Notes under the pieces: model-generated | Told to the model about the DNA's origin: nothing | Databases searched by the model: none | What the model saw: the letters and a program-made list of their open reading frames with translations, nothing else | From: Alopecurus myosuroides | Lineage: Eukaryota; Streptophyta; Magnoliopsida; Poales; Poaceae | Reading direction: 5' to 3' | DNA: 64,000 nucleotides | NCBI GenBank assembly: GCA_028641055.1 | Contig: CM054058.1 | Coordinates: 503,147,919-503,211,918, forward strand | Translations under genes and position numbers: made by a program | In this document: one piece after another, positions 23,782 through 34,738 of the stretch | How positions within the stretch are numbered: the first letter of the stretch is position 1 | Layout of the letters: each line of letters begins with the position of its first letter

Positions 23782-25740
23782 CTATATAATTCTCTCTCTC
23801 TTCTTACTTTGTAGTACTTAGCATGGTTTTGGAACTAACTATATCTTCTCTTATCTTCTTTTTATCTCAGGAACCACTCAAGTCAACACAATAATAAGTG
23901 ATGTTGTTTATGCAACACATTCCAATATCTATGGAGTAGATGATGTCTTTGGTGATGATTGAAAAATTTCAGCCACATGTTCCTGGTGAGTGTCATTTTT
24001 TTTCCTACATGGAAATGCAGTAGTGGATGTTGCCATATATTTCAACTAGATTTCGGTTAAAATTTCAGTTGTGTCTTAAACTTGCCTAGCAGTAGAGGAT
24101 GGTAGTTGCCTCAAAATCGAACTTGTATTCATGCTCTCCTCTGCTCTATTTTGATTGTGTGTAAAAGAATAATGAATTGATAATGCATCCTCTGCTCTAT
24201 TCTCTGATCATTCATGTATGGGTGTGTGGATTTTTTGGGTGTGGAAAGCTAGCTGACTAGGCCGCTTAGGTAATATACGAGAAAAATCGATTTGTAGTGG
24301 CAAACACATTTTCATCTTCATTGCTCAATCCATATGCATTTTCCTGTCTGGAACAGAGGGATCTCATCAATATTCATTAGTCCAAAATATCCAAGAATGT
24401 AGCTTTAGTTCCCGTGGTGTGTTTTCTTGTCAGTACTATTAACAAATTTACTAGAGCTGATTGTGCTTTATTGATGTTTGCTTCCTTGTTATGCCACCTC
24501 TTATTTTATCAGTGTGCTTCCGCTATTTGTTGCAGCAATTAAAGTCGTGTCTTGGTTTCTTAGTTTATACTGCCCATATCTCTTGCACTACAATGCATCA
24601 CAAACAATTCCTCCTTCACGGTTGCTTTTGTAGTGAATGGTTTGGTTTCCTATGCCTTGCTCAAATTCGACAAACAAATTAAGTACAGAGGTGGGTTGGA
24701 GTAGGATCAGCTACTCATTTCTCTAGTATATGCACTTTTACAAACAAATAATACACATACAGCTTCTAGTACCAATCGGCAGCCATCTAGACACACACTG
24801 AACTTCTCTGTAATTGTTCCTTAACTGTTGACAAATGGATGGACTTATTGGTAGCTTTTGGTAGACGGCATCTACAGGAAAGAAGGAACGGACAAGTTGT
24901 TTGTTATTATACCCTGACCTGGAGCTTTCCGTCTTCAGTCTACTTGATGCCTTTTTCGATAGTAGTAGACGATGCTTCTTTGTATCTAGAGGTGCTTATG
25001 CAATACTAACAGTACTAAGCTTCCCTCCTTTATAAACCAGCTTAACCTGTAAAATCATTAGTGAAGCTAATCAAAACATTTATTACATAAGAAGCAATTT
25101 GATTGTGAATACTCCTTTTTTTACTTATCTGCTGCATTCTTCAAGAATGTAGTACTAATATCATTTGCTTTTCTTTGTTCTGTGGTGGTCACAGAAAGTA
25201 TACATGTACTTCCGAGGGAATAGGTGAAAGCTAGTCATGGTGGTGGAAATTTTCAAGAAGCCTACAAGTAGTACCTGCAAGCTGCATCATGGTGATATCA
25301 CAGTGTAATATGTATGCTGTGCATACATGTCACTGTCAGCATACCTCTGTTTTATGTTTTCTTCTGCCAAGTGTTTGGAAGAATACTTCTCGGTCTGAAT
25401 CGAGTATGGAAGGTAGGACTGCTATATAAGCGTTTTCTGAGATGGGGTGGTCTGATTCCACTGTAATATGTATGCTGCTTTTGTAATAGCTAGCAGGCTC
25501 AGTGAGCGCCATTAAGAATACAGAAGCTGCTATAGTAGTAACACGTACAGTATACTGCTATTGGCACTGTAATATGGGGTCATCAGGAATACAGAAGCTA
25601 CTAGTATTAGTAATATGGTTGGCGGGTGTATGCGGGCTCAAGTGGGCTGCCGCACCATCCCGTTTTGTTTCTAGCAGCTTGTGGTGGACAGCAGCGAACG
25701 CCCGCAACCCGCGCATTGTCCCGCAAGTTGCTGTAGCGAG
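23782..25740 (+). other. 3' noncoding part of the hAT element
   Basis: A short spliced tail is possible just after the stop (CTCAGGAACC near 23870). The rest is AT-rich without a supported gene up to the GC-rich subterminal region near 25620. Confidence 0.4.
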
Positions 25741-25849
25741 CGCCCACCACCCGCCCCACCTGAAACCTGAGCTGCAGCACGGCCGCACGCTCGCCGACTA
25801 CAACATCCACAAGGAGTTACGCTGCACCTGGTTTCCGATCCTACGGTGG

Positions 25850-26770
25850 GACCAGGGATGGCTGAATCGCGACGACAATGGACTACGTACAAGGACTAGA
25901 GTCAATCTCTATAACTACAAAAGCTTGATCGATCTGATGTCCTCCATGGCCAGCCAAAGCAAGAACAACGTACGTGTGCAAGATGTTTGTGCATGCAGAG
26001 GAGTTGACGGGCGCCATCGTCTTCATGGACAAAATTGCCGAGCGCCATGACATTGTATCTCTTGTCGCTCGTCAAAAGGACACTTAGCGAGCTCTGCGTG
26101 CGTGTGCCGTCCATCCCCGATGGATATCACGAGCTACACCCCGTCGCGTTCGCTGTGATCGCGGCCACAATGGACATAGCCATGTTTATGACGAAAGACA
26201 GCTCCCAGCCTCCCATATCAACTGGGTGGTATCCTGCGTCAATCTCGGCTGCATTGACGCCAAGGTCGGACCGTCGGAGCACCGGCGCTAGACGAGGAAC
26301 TTGACGAGGCCCTCAGAGACGATTGTGTCCAGAACCTTGCCATGCCACAGCCTTAGTTATGGAAGCGTAGGGAGAGCGTGCGGGTCGGCATTGCACAGCA
26401 GGGCCAGTTGGCTACGAGCCGCGGGAGCTCGCGGCGCCCGTGGAGCTCGGCGGGTACGGATCGCATCCCTAGCCCTTTCAGCGCTGAGAGACGCCAACGC
26501 CGGTGATACAGATGAGCCACCGCCACTCTTGGGCGTCGCCTCCGTCGACCTTACCCGCTCGTAGACCATGTCGCTCACATCGACCTTGAGGAGAGCTTGG
26601 ACGATACACGACATGCGCGCAATGGATCATAGACTCGTAGCACCGGCTAGGAGCGCGTGCTTTGATTTTGTCTCACCTTGTGGATGGCGAAGCTGGACAC
26701 GTGCTGAGTGCCGACTACGACGGTCGGTGAGGTCACTGAAAACGTTGGTCCGAGGCCTGAAAGAGACGAG
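25850..26770 (+). other. GC-rich captured segment of unknown origin in the Helitron
   Basis: Short open frames exist on both strands (for example 26357-26614 minus, CIVQALLKVDVSDMVYERV). Composition and codon-like structure suggest fragments of host genes, as Helitrons often carry, but I recognise no family and see no intact exon structure. Confidence 0.35.
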
Positions 26771-27380
26771 CAAGATCCTTCAGAGACTAAACTTAATTAC
26801 TCTTTTAATCAACGGCCTAAAATATTCAATGGGGGAGGGACCTGGAATTATACAAGCTAGGAAGGGTACCTCCCCAATCACTGTAACACAACTCGTTAGA
26901 CTAACGAAGCTTGCTTAGAAGTGGTGTAGTAATAAGGAGATTAGTAGTAATGGAAGGAATTAGAAGCTCTCCATTCACTGATAGGTACTCAGATCTTTCT
27001 TTCTTTTCCCCATTGGAATTCCTTGATGTATTTTCTGTCCGATGGTTACATCAGTATATTATTATTATATCTATCATAAATCTTTTCAATGAACCTATTA
27101 CAATCAGATCAGAAAGATCCAACCTTTAAGTGCAAAAGTAAATAACAAATTTAACTTTTATCTACACAAAATAACAAATTTAACCAGATTCAGTGTACAT
27201 GATGCCACATTTAATCAAAAAAATATCCAAATCCAAGCCAGCTAATGGCTCAACATCAAAATTTATCCTGATACTGAATTTGGCTTTAGACTGGAGTAAA
27301 ATCAAGGCCATCAGAGTACAATGATCCTTGGTTAGGTGTCAGCAATCAATTTTATACACGTAGCTTAATTATTGATAACT
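26771..27380. other. AT-rich inner part of the Helitron 3' region
   Basis: No gene or repeat recognised between the captured GC-rich segment and the Helitron 3' end. Confidence 0.4.
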
Positions 27381-27716
27381 TATTATTGAGTCTTAAAGAA
27401 GGCTCATCGTGGTAGAGTGTTCCTCGAGGTGGATATGATAGAACCGTTGCAACGCACGGGCATTGTGCTAGTATCCTAAAATTTTAAATGTTGATATTTT
27501 GTTCTATAAACTTGGTCAAACTTTATAACGTTTGACTTAAGACAATCTTATTATTGAGTCTTAAAGAAGGCTCATCGTGGTAGAGTGTTCCTCGAGGTGG
27601 ATATGATAGAACCGTTGCAACGCACAGGCATTGTGCTAGTATCCTAAAATTTTAAATGTTGATATTTTGTTCTATAAACTTGGTCAAACTTTATAACGTT
27701 TGACTTAAGACAATCT
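27381..27716 (+). repeat. 168-bp tandem duplication covering the Helitron 3' end and flank
   Basis: Copy 1 is 27381-27548 and copy 2 27549-27716; they differ by about one base (CGCACGGGC versus CGCACAGGC). Each has 91 bp of Helitron 3' end and 77 bp of the flanking Stowaway arm, so there are two CTAG termini (27468-27471, 27636-27639). Confidence 0.9.
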
Positions 27717-27747
27717 TAATACGTGGAGGAAAAAGAAATGGAGGGAG
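27472..27747 (+). mobile_element. Right half of the Stowaway MITE split by the Helitron
   Basis: It contains the inverted counterpart of 18946-19065 (TTGGTCAAACTTTATAACGT, GTTGATATTTTGTTCTATAA) and ends GGAGGGAG followed by TA (27748-27749). Its inner 168 bp are partly duplicated. Confidence 0.7.
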
Positions 27748-27936
27748 TAGTTTTCTCCATTTTAAATCCACTCCTTCTACTTAATGGATTCAGGATAAAT
27801 GGATATTTGATGGGATTGGATAGAGGTTTCACCCAAACTCTGTGGAAATTATCCTACTAATCACCTAAAATACTGGTGGCTGCAACTCGGAAGCGAGGCT
27901 GGTCGCCATGTTTGGCATAGTTGCAGGTTCGTCAAG

Positions 27937-27996
27937 CTCTACATCTTTGCGCGCCGCGCCTTAAGCCTCTACATCTTTGCGCGCCGCGCCTTAAGC
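27937..27996 (+). repeat. 30-bp tandem duplication
   Basis: A unit starting CTCTACATCTTTGCGCGCCG occurs twice in a row, period 30. It lies in the otherwise featureless stretch 27748-28541 downstream of the DUF3615 gene. Confidence 0.85.
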
Positions 27997-28541
27997 CCCT
28001 GGAACTGGCAGCCACCTGGATCCGGTCAGCTCATCCTTAAACACAATCTTGTTGATGACGTTCCAGAACCACACTGATTGTTCTCTTCTGATTTCCTAGG
28101 ATGGCCTTGTTTCCTCAAAGCATGAATCAACTGAGATCTTGTAATCAATGGAAACAAAAGGTTGCCACTATTTTGCAAGCTCGGCCTATACCCAAGGACT
28201 TGTACAGCAAGGAATACAGAAAATAGCTATCCAAGTTTACGCAGCTAGGATGACAATGTACGGTCTGAAATTCTAGCAATAGAAAATACATAGCGATGCA
28301 ACAAATTTCGAATACTCAGGCCAAACTTTTCACAAAAGCATTTCAACACAAAAGTTCAAAAGCAAAAGAGTTGTGCAAACAATAATAAATCCCGACTTCT
28401 AAATTAATGTCATCATCATCGGTCAACATGGTAGCTTACATATTCTTTCTACTACACTCTTCACTTGTTAAATTGCTCAGGCTAAGACAATGTTTTCATT
28501 GACAACTAGCTTAGTCACCACATAGCTACTTTCAAATCTAC

Positions 28542-31500
28542 TTAATAAACGCTACAACACGACGTTATTACCATGGGGAAAGAGACATGAAGAGACTCAT
28601 CGTCAGCCATGGAATCCAAGTCACTACCATATTCATCGCTCGTCAAAGTCAGGTCACTACCATACTCATCGCTCATCAAAGTCGGGTTACTCTCGTACTC
28701 GTCCTCCAACGGATCATTGTAAAGGCGATCCTCTTCTACCCTACCGTTAAGCATCTCCGTCGTGACGCGGCTATGGTCGATGATGTCCATGTTGGTGTAA
28801 TATGGCTCCTCCACTGCAGGATCAAATTCATCATCGCAGGGGTCTTCTCCACAGACCATCTTCTCAAACTCCAACTTGCGCCCATGGAAGTCTACCCCTA
28901 CTGGATGCACGATCCTAATCCCCATGTGATCGCAGTAAAGGCACCGCACTCGTTCTGTCAAACAAAACATTCATGAATGCCCGCTGTGAGTGGTAAAAAT
29001 GTATGAAATATAAAATGTTTTCATCATGCATAAAGCTATAGAATATAAATTGCGCCTAGTTACTGGAAAGCAAGGTAGCCCATGCACACAAAAAAGGGCT
29101 CAAAGCAAAGGTTTCATGGAGTCAAAAGCCTGGGTCACCATGTCGAAAGATAGCGCCCACATGGCGACAATTAGATGTTCGGGCAAAATATAATCCTTGC
29201 AATATTTTATGGCAGAGAATAGAAAAACTATGCCTCTCTTTTTTTAGAGCAAATTAGCCCCATACACTCCAACCTTACGTGACAATTAGGCCCAAAATGT
29301 ATTCCTGCCAGCCCATTAGTCCCAACAGCCTAACCTAACAGAAACCCTGGCAACTCTATCGATCACAGCCTCTTTCCCCAACAATAGAACTGCTGAGAAT
29401 TCATCCTTCCAGTATGCTAGACAATTAGATTATGAAGAAGAGATCACAAATATATTAAGGGCCGTAGTTCAAAAAGGCGCTAGGCGTTAATCATGCGTTT
29501 TGCCACCGCCTAGCGTCTAGCTTGCTTATGCGTCGCATAGGCGTGCCTAGGCATTCTGTATGTATGCTCGTATATGAGAAGGCCATCTATCCAGTCCCTA
29601 CTAAAGACAGCACTCACGCATAGCTGACAGAAAATCTAGGGTTCCTCCCTCTCCCTCTCTCTCCCTGGCTGCAGCGATCAGGACCAGGCAGTGAAGCTCT
29701 ATTCCTCGCCAGAGGACCACTCGACCACTCTCCTGCAGCTCCATCATGCTTTCTATCCCTCTACCTTTCTCCCCTGCAGCGCTGCCGCTTTTCCGCCACC
29801 GAACGACGTTCCTCGCCGGAGAACCTCGCCGGCCGCCTTTTCCACCGCCTAGGGCCAAGGCGAGAGCGTGCGCCTTTCTGAACCAGGTTAAGGGCTGATG
29901 CTAAAATGGTTGCTTACTGTGCTCATTTTGGCGATGTAGTAACACTCAATACAACTTTTGAACAAGCAAAGAATATAGGGCTTTTGGTGTGTTTTATTGG
30001 GCTCAATCATTTATAAAAGAAAAAGTTACTTTTGGAGCAACTCTTCTGTATGAGGAAACAATTGATTCTTTCAAATAGCCTTTTGACACTTTCCTAGTCG
30101 GAAGCAACTTACAACTTACAACAATAGCTTGTGCACTTTTTACATAACATAATGTACTCAAACACTTATCTAGTATAAAAGATAAGGGAGCAGATCTTCT
30201 TATAAAGTTTAGTGCTTCTATGCACCAATATGAGAACAAAGAAATATGCGAGGAAGCGATCACAAGATCGAAGATGGTCTGGTTAGCATATATAAGGCAA
30301 AAGATAAGTGGGCTGAATGTTAAATGAGGGATGCTTTCACCTTGGGAATGCAAAGCACACAACTAAGTGAGAGGCTGAGAGCCTAAACAATGACCAAAAA
30401 CACCACGGAAATAAGATTGATATTGTTCAGTTTTTGAAGCATTTTGAACAGGTTGTGCAATGAAAAAGAGACCTTGAGTTGGGTGCAGAATACGAATTAG
30501 GCGAGAGAATGCCTGGCTAAAAATCGAAACACCCATGTTGATGCAGGCCAGGTTTACATATTTGAATGTTTCCAAACAGATTATGAGAAATATATAGCAG
30601 CTTATGCTAGAGCACTGAATGGAAATTTGCAGTAGCATTTGGTAGTCAACCGGAAGATCCAACTTTTGATGACAAATGCATGGTTTTTAGTAATCCACTG
30701 GAACAAACACGTAACAGGAATATTGCGTGCTCATGCTCTAAGAGTTCTTGATTTGACAGATACTAGATATTGCTCCCTCCATTTCTAAATGTAAGATGGT
30801 TTAGCCCTTTTCCACATTCATACATGTCTACATGTATCTAGACAACTTTTAGTGTATATATGTTCACTCATATTAGTCCGCATCTAGACAATGTGAACAA
30901 TGGTTAGAACATCTTTATATTTAGGAACGGGGGGAGTATGATACTGCCGGCACATTACATTTTAAAGTGGTGGACTCAAAAAGCACTGTGTTGAACTTCT
31001 AAAGACCGCTATGGAAGGAATGTTGTTGAAAACCCAATGTTGGAGGCCATCGTCGCCGTAGGTTACTCTTGCGCAAATTTGGCAATTTAGCTACTCAAGC
31101 CACTAAATCTGAAGATTGTTGTATTTTGGTGGAGAATGGCATTGATAGCCTTAAGTTCAGGGACGTATGAATGATCCATGTGGAAGTTACACTGGTGCTG
31201 GATGTGATGCCCAAGAGATATCCGAAGAATAAATGCTATTTTTTAAAGAAAACCCTCCCCAGACAAAAAAAAAGTTCAAAGCGAAGGCTATGTTGGATTG
31301 AGAGGAAACACATGAAATGGTTTAAACAAAATAAGAAGAATTACCTAGGGTATGTTCTTTATATAGGATAGCAAATAATTACTTTGACGGTGGTTCAACA
31401 AATCCTAATTTTCCTGACTCTTTGAACTAATTTTTCTTGCCAGCAACAATGTGAGATCAATCAAACTAATAAGAAAACAAATGCACCAACTAAAGTTACA

Positions 31501-34230
31501 AAGAAAGGTAAGAAAGGACAGACAAGTTTATGTGTGGTATTGTTTTTACATAGTAAAAAAAAATACTTTCTTGTTCTTTTTAATAGACACTATTTTGATT
31601 GACTTTTCTGTTTATTTGCAGCAACTTGGTTCAGTAGCCAAGAGAGATGATGAGAGCATTCCAAATGGTTCACAAGGTTACAGATTCCGTACGAGTTATA
31701 CTGATCTGTTAGCGGTAAGCTTCAATTGCAATTTACATGTGTTATGATTTTAAATGATCTTTGCTCTGCAAAATACTACTGTCAAAGACTAGAGGCACAA
31801 GATGACCTCTGGATCACTGGAATATTTTAACAGGATGATGCAGCAGCTGCAGTCTAGAAATTGTAGAACTTGGGTTTTGCCAGAACATAAGGAAGAACAT
31901 CGACAGATTCCAGTTGAAAAAATAACTCAGTTCACAAGTTTCAGAACTTTAGTTGGTAGTACAATGCAGATTATCTTTAGTAAAAAATTGATCTGAATGA
32001 TTGGACGAAATGGCAAGATGCAGAATTTCGTTTATTCAGTTTGCTGAAGAGCTGTTATGCGACAATAGGATTACATTGAACAGTCAGTTGGAAAGAAATG
32101 GCATGGTACATCTCGTGTGAGGATACAATCCCATCGGCCCAACACTTAGCAGAAGTATTCAATATATATTAACAGCTACTCCCTCCGTTCAACAATAGAT
32201 AACTTGCATTTGTCTATATATAGATGTATCTAGACACTAAAACATGTCTAGATACATCCATATCTAGATAAATCGAAGTCATCTATTGTTGAACGGAGGG
32301 AGTAGTTGCTAATAAACTAACTAGCTACATAATGGCCATGCTTTTCACGTGGTTACTTAAGCATATTATATGAAAACAATTTGGACAGAGTTAGCTGATC
32401 ATACCTGCACATGGTAACGGTACTCGTACACGGCAGACGATGGGTTGAGCTCCAGCTGTGTCTTCATCATCACCATTGCAAACTTCAGCAAAAAATAGCA
32501 CCGGAGTAGTGCTGGTAGGAAACTGAGCGCCTTTGGGAGTTGCCAGGAAATTGACATGAATGTGGTAGAACTTAGCATCAGTGCCAACTGGGCCTGACAC
32601 ATATTTGTTCACACCACAGATCGTATGAAGCTCATACTTTGGTTCCTGCAAATGGAGAGAGAGGAGGTAAATCCAATTAATTCAGTGAGCTACTTTTGCA
32701 TAGCACAAGCATGCGACAAATGTTAGCGACAAACAACAAGCGAAATAAACCTACCCTAGTCCGCGTTGCAGCATATGCGCTCAGTGCAGCATTGATCTTT
32801 TCGAACATTCTTGTATGCGAAGACAGGTACCATGGATGAGGGAACCGCCGAAGTGGCTTCTCGCTGCAGGCGGCCTCAGGACACAACAACCTGGCAAGGC
32901 ACTGAACATCTTCAGAAGAGAGTTGGCCACTACTCTTCGCCAGTAGCATTGAAATCCTCCCAGATGGACAGAAACTCAAAAGCTTTGCTTGAGCATCAGG
33001 GTTGGGGTGACGGGCAGCCCTAGCGGCAGCCATATAGGCTTTCTCGAAGCTGGCCCTAATTGCCTTAGCATCAAAGCGATGATCAGCTAAGAGTAGGTTA
33101 CTATCAACCTGGAGGAGGCAGCGAATAGCTTGATTGAAATCGATATGATGGCAACGTGTGGAGAGGAAGGAGACGAGGCCGTACAAGGAGCAGTTCTCTA
33201 TCCGGTGGAGAATCATTGTGCCAATGACATCCACCTCGAGTTTTACATTAGGTGGGAACGCTGCATCATACCAGATGGTGTTGATGATGATGTTTGAGAC
33301 AGGATCTAATGGGCCGTAGCAGTGGCCAGCAATGAGCAGACTGCGGTGCAAGCGGGAGCGCAGCTCGCCAGCTGGCAGGCGGGCGATGGCCTTGAGGTAA
33401 AATCCGTGGATGGCGTCCTGGAGGGTCCCCTTGAGAGCGCTGCTGTGCAGGTACGGCACGCTGCGGGGACGAGAATCTCTGCGGGGACGAGAATCCAGGA
33501 CTTTAAACGGAGACCACCTGCATGAGTGGTGTGGCGATCCCTCGATCAGCTTGGCGAGCTTGTCGATGCTGGATGAGGGGGTGCGCCGGCGCACCAGGCC
33601 GAGGAGGGTTGCGGTGACTTGGAGGCGGCTGGAGATGAAGAGCCAGTCGCACAAGAGACGGTCAGGGTTTGGGTGCTTGGCGGCCATGGCGGCGCACTTA
33701 AAGGCCATGCCGAAGGCCTCGTCGAAGGCGGTCTCGTCCGACCCGATTAGACTCATGCCGAGGTCCAACGCGACGATGCGGACGGCGACCATCAAATCGG
33801 CGTCGGCGAGTAGCAGGAAGCGCACCGCGTGGCAGTCGGGGAGGTAGGGGAAGAAGCGGGTGAGGAAGGTGACGAGGCCGTCCAGCGACCGGCGCTCCAG
33901 GTCTCTGAGCTTTTCCTCCGGCACGTAGCCGAGGCCGCACTCGACCGGCTCGCCGGCGGATACCCCGCGCCCGTAGGAGATAAGCGTGTTGGCGATGATG
34001 TTGGAGACAGGGTCGAGGAGGCCCAAGCAGAATCCGCCGCCGTGGAGGAAGCTCGCAGCCATGCCGGGCCTCACCCGGTTCAGCCGCTCCAGCGCCTTGC
34101 AGTAGAAGTCGTGGATCTTGCGCAGCAGCCGCGATCTATCTTCAGACTGCTCCCGTCGGGAAAATAACCCACAATCGAAAATCGAGTCGTAGATCCGGAG
34201 ATCCGGCGGGCAGTTGGGCACCAGCGCCAT
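28542..34230 (-). CDS. Grass PIR2-like helical / DUF3615 protein, three exons, about 709 aa
   Basis: Exons 34230-32755, 32645-32405 and 28954-28542 join in phase (2130 nt). Both introns are GT-AG (AGG|GTAGGT, TTTGCAG; GCAG|GTATGA, TTTGACAG). Exon 1 holds two tandem repeats, each with a DPVSNII motif (GLLDPVSNIIANTLISYGRG and GPLDPVSNIIINTIWYDAAF) and a RFLL or RCLL block, as in the PIR2-like helical domain. From exon 1 end to exon 3 runs a DUF3615 domain (KYELHTICGVN, FYHIHVNFLATP, VRCLYCDHMGIRIVHPVGVD) with CxxC and His residues that could bind metal, then an acidic tail with a repeated SDEYGSDL. Function is unknown. No stop or frameshift was found. Intron 2 (32404-28955, 3450 bp) is filled with transposon remnants. 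The 5' leader is short. Confidence 0.8.
29463..29887 (+). mobile_element. 425-bp hAT-type MITE inserted in the FAR1 pseudogene
   Basis: The ends CGTAGTTCAAAAAGGCGC and, inverted, CCTGGTTCAGAAAGGCGC match at 14 of 18 positions. TTAAGGGC is present on both sides (29455-29462, 29888-29895). Removing the element plus one copy makes the FAR1 frame continuous. Confidence 0.85.
30773..30936 (+). mobile_element. Stowaway MITE in the FAR1 pseudogene
   Basis: The ends are CTCCCTCCATTTCTAAAT and, inverted, CTCCCCCCGTTCCTAAAT; TA follows the right end and the left TA is mutated to TG. It interrupts FAR1 sequence between a DLTDTR-like block and LPAHYIL. Confidence 0.85.
32179..32302 (+). mobile_element. 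Stowaway MITE in intron 2 of the DUF3615 gene
   Basis: 124 bp, ends CTCCCTCCGTTCAACAATAG inverted at the right, TA duplications at 32177-32178 and 32303-32304. The sequence is a long imperfect palindrome. Confidence 0.95.
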
Positions 34231-34321
34231 CGCCGGCGTCAGGCAGCTAGAGAGGGGATTCGATTGGATTGGGCGAGAAACGGTGGCGCCAGGAACGGGG
34301 ATAATAAAGGGGAAATCTTCC

Positions 34322-34329
34322 CTTTATAA
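34322..34329 (-). promoter_or_regulatory. Candidate TATA box of the DUF3615 gene
   Basis: TTATAAAG on the minus strand, about 92 bp upstream of the ATG at 34230, next to a Stowaway MITE. Position and sequence fit a plant core promoter; no experiment supports it. Confidence 0.4.
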
Positions 34330-34332
34330 TTA

Positions 34333-34414
34333 CTCCCTCCGTCCACTTTTGTAAGGCCCACTTCTTAGCATTGAAATGGTAAGAAGTGTGCCTTATAAAA
34401 GTGGACGGAGGGAG
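34333..34414 (+). mobile_element. Stowaway MITE, 82 bp, upstream of the DUF3615 promoter
   Basis: The ends CTCCCTCCGTCCACTTTTGT and its inverted copy are almost perfect over about 36 bp each, with TA on both sides (34331-34332, 34415-34416). It lies 3 bp from the candidate TATA box. Confidence 0.95.
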
Positions 34415-34738
34415 TATTTCTTTTCGATTTCAACTCGAGCTGGTTCTCGGCGCATCTACAGCTGTTCGGCCCAGTTCGGCGCTTTTTAGGGCATCTCCGG
34501 TGGTTGGTTGCGCCCCGGTTCCTAAAACGCCACCGTTTCGGGCGGCGCCAAACGGCGCTAATCTTGAACCTCGGGTAGGGTTCTCAGTCGCGCCCCCAGC
34601 CCAACAATCGGCCTAAAATAAATTGAAAATAAAAATTGACGCACTTTATTGATTCGACGCAATTTTTCATAGAAATTTAAACTAAAACATTGCGAAAAAC
34701 TTAAAAACTACGGTCGCCCCGCCCTGGCAGCAACTACT

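Larger units (their letters stand above)
19740..25769 (+). mobile_element. hAT transposon, 6.0 kb
   Basis: The termini are CAGATTTCAGGTGGGGCGGG (19742-19761) and, inverted, CAGGTTTCAGGTGGGGCGGG (ends 25769), starting with CAG as hAT ends often do. AGCTGCAG flanks both sides (19732-19739, 25770-25777), an 8-bp duplication; removing the element plus one copy restores an in-frame ubiquitin reading. GCGGGC/GCCCGC subterminal motifs cluster near both ends. It encodes its own transposase, so it may be or may recently have been autonomous. Confidence 0.75.
19583..25850 (+). pseudogene. Ubiquitin-like pseudogene captured by the Helitron and split by a hAT element
   Basis: Before the hAT element the sequence reads LEVENSDKIDNARAK (19583-19624) and, after a divergent stretch, PPDLSSPIFARKQL (19697-19738). 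After the element it reads HGRTLADYNIHKE (25779-25817). These match consecutive parts of plant ubiquitin (LEVE, IDNVKAK, PPDQQRLIFAGKQL, GRTLADYNIQKE), which tags proteins for the proteasome. Many substitutions, a disordered middle (about 19625-19695) and a frame slip before the expected C-terminal LRGG show it is not functional. It is most likely a captured host fragment. Confidence 0.75.
19066..27471 (+). mobile_element. Helitron, 8.4 kb, carrying gene fragments and a hAT element
   Basis: The 5' end TCTTTACCTAATAATAAAAG and the 3' end CGCACGGGCATTGTGCTAG match grass Helitron termini (5' TC, 3' CTAG, with a short palindrome CGTTGCAACG before the end). The insertion is between A (19065) and T (27472), as rolling-circle elements require, and both flanks are arms of the same Stowaway MITE. 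No Rep/helicase ORF is present, so it is non-autonomous. It contains a ubiquitin pseudogene, a hAT transposon and an unidentified GC-rich segment (25850-26760). Confidence 0.75.
29395..31745 (+). pseudogene. FAR1/FHY3-like MULE transposase pseudogene inside intron 2 of the DUF3615 gene
   Basis: Opposite in strand to the host gene. Readable blocks in order: FQYARQLDYEEEITNILR before a MITE, then ADAKMVAYCAHFGDVVTLNT, FGATLLYEETIDSFK, later LPAHYILKWWTQKAL-like sequence, and ATQATKSEDC near 31100. This matches the MULE transposase domain and SWIM region of FAR1-related proteins. Many stops and frame changes are present, and two MITEs interrupt it. The last part (31444-31745, SIPNGSQGYRF) is a possible C-terminal exon but is uncertain. 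Confidence 0.75.
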
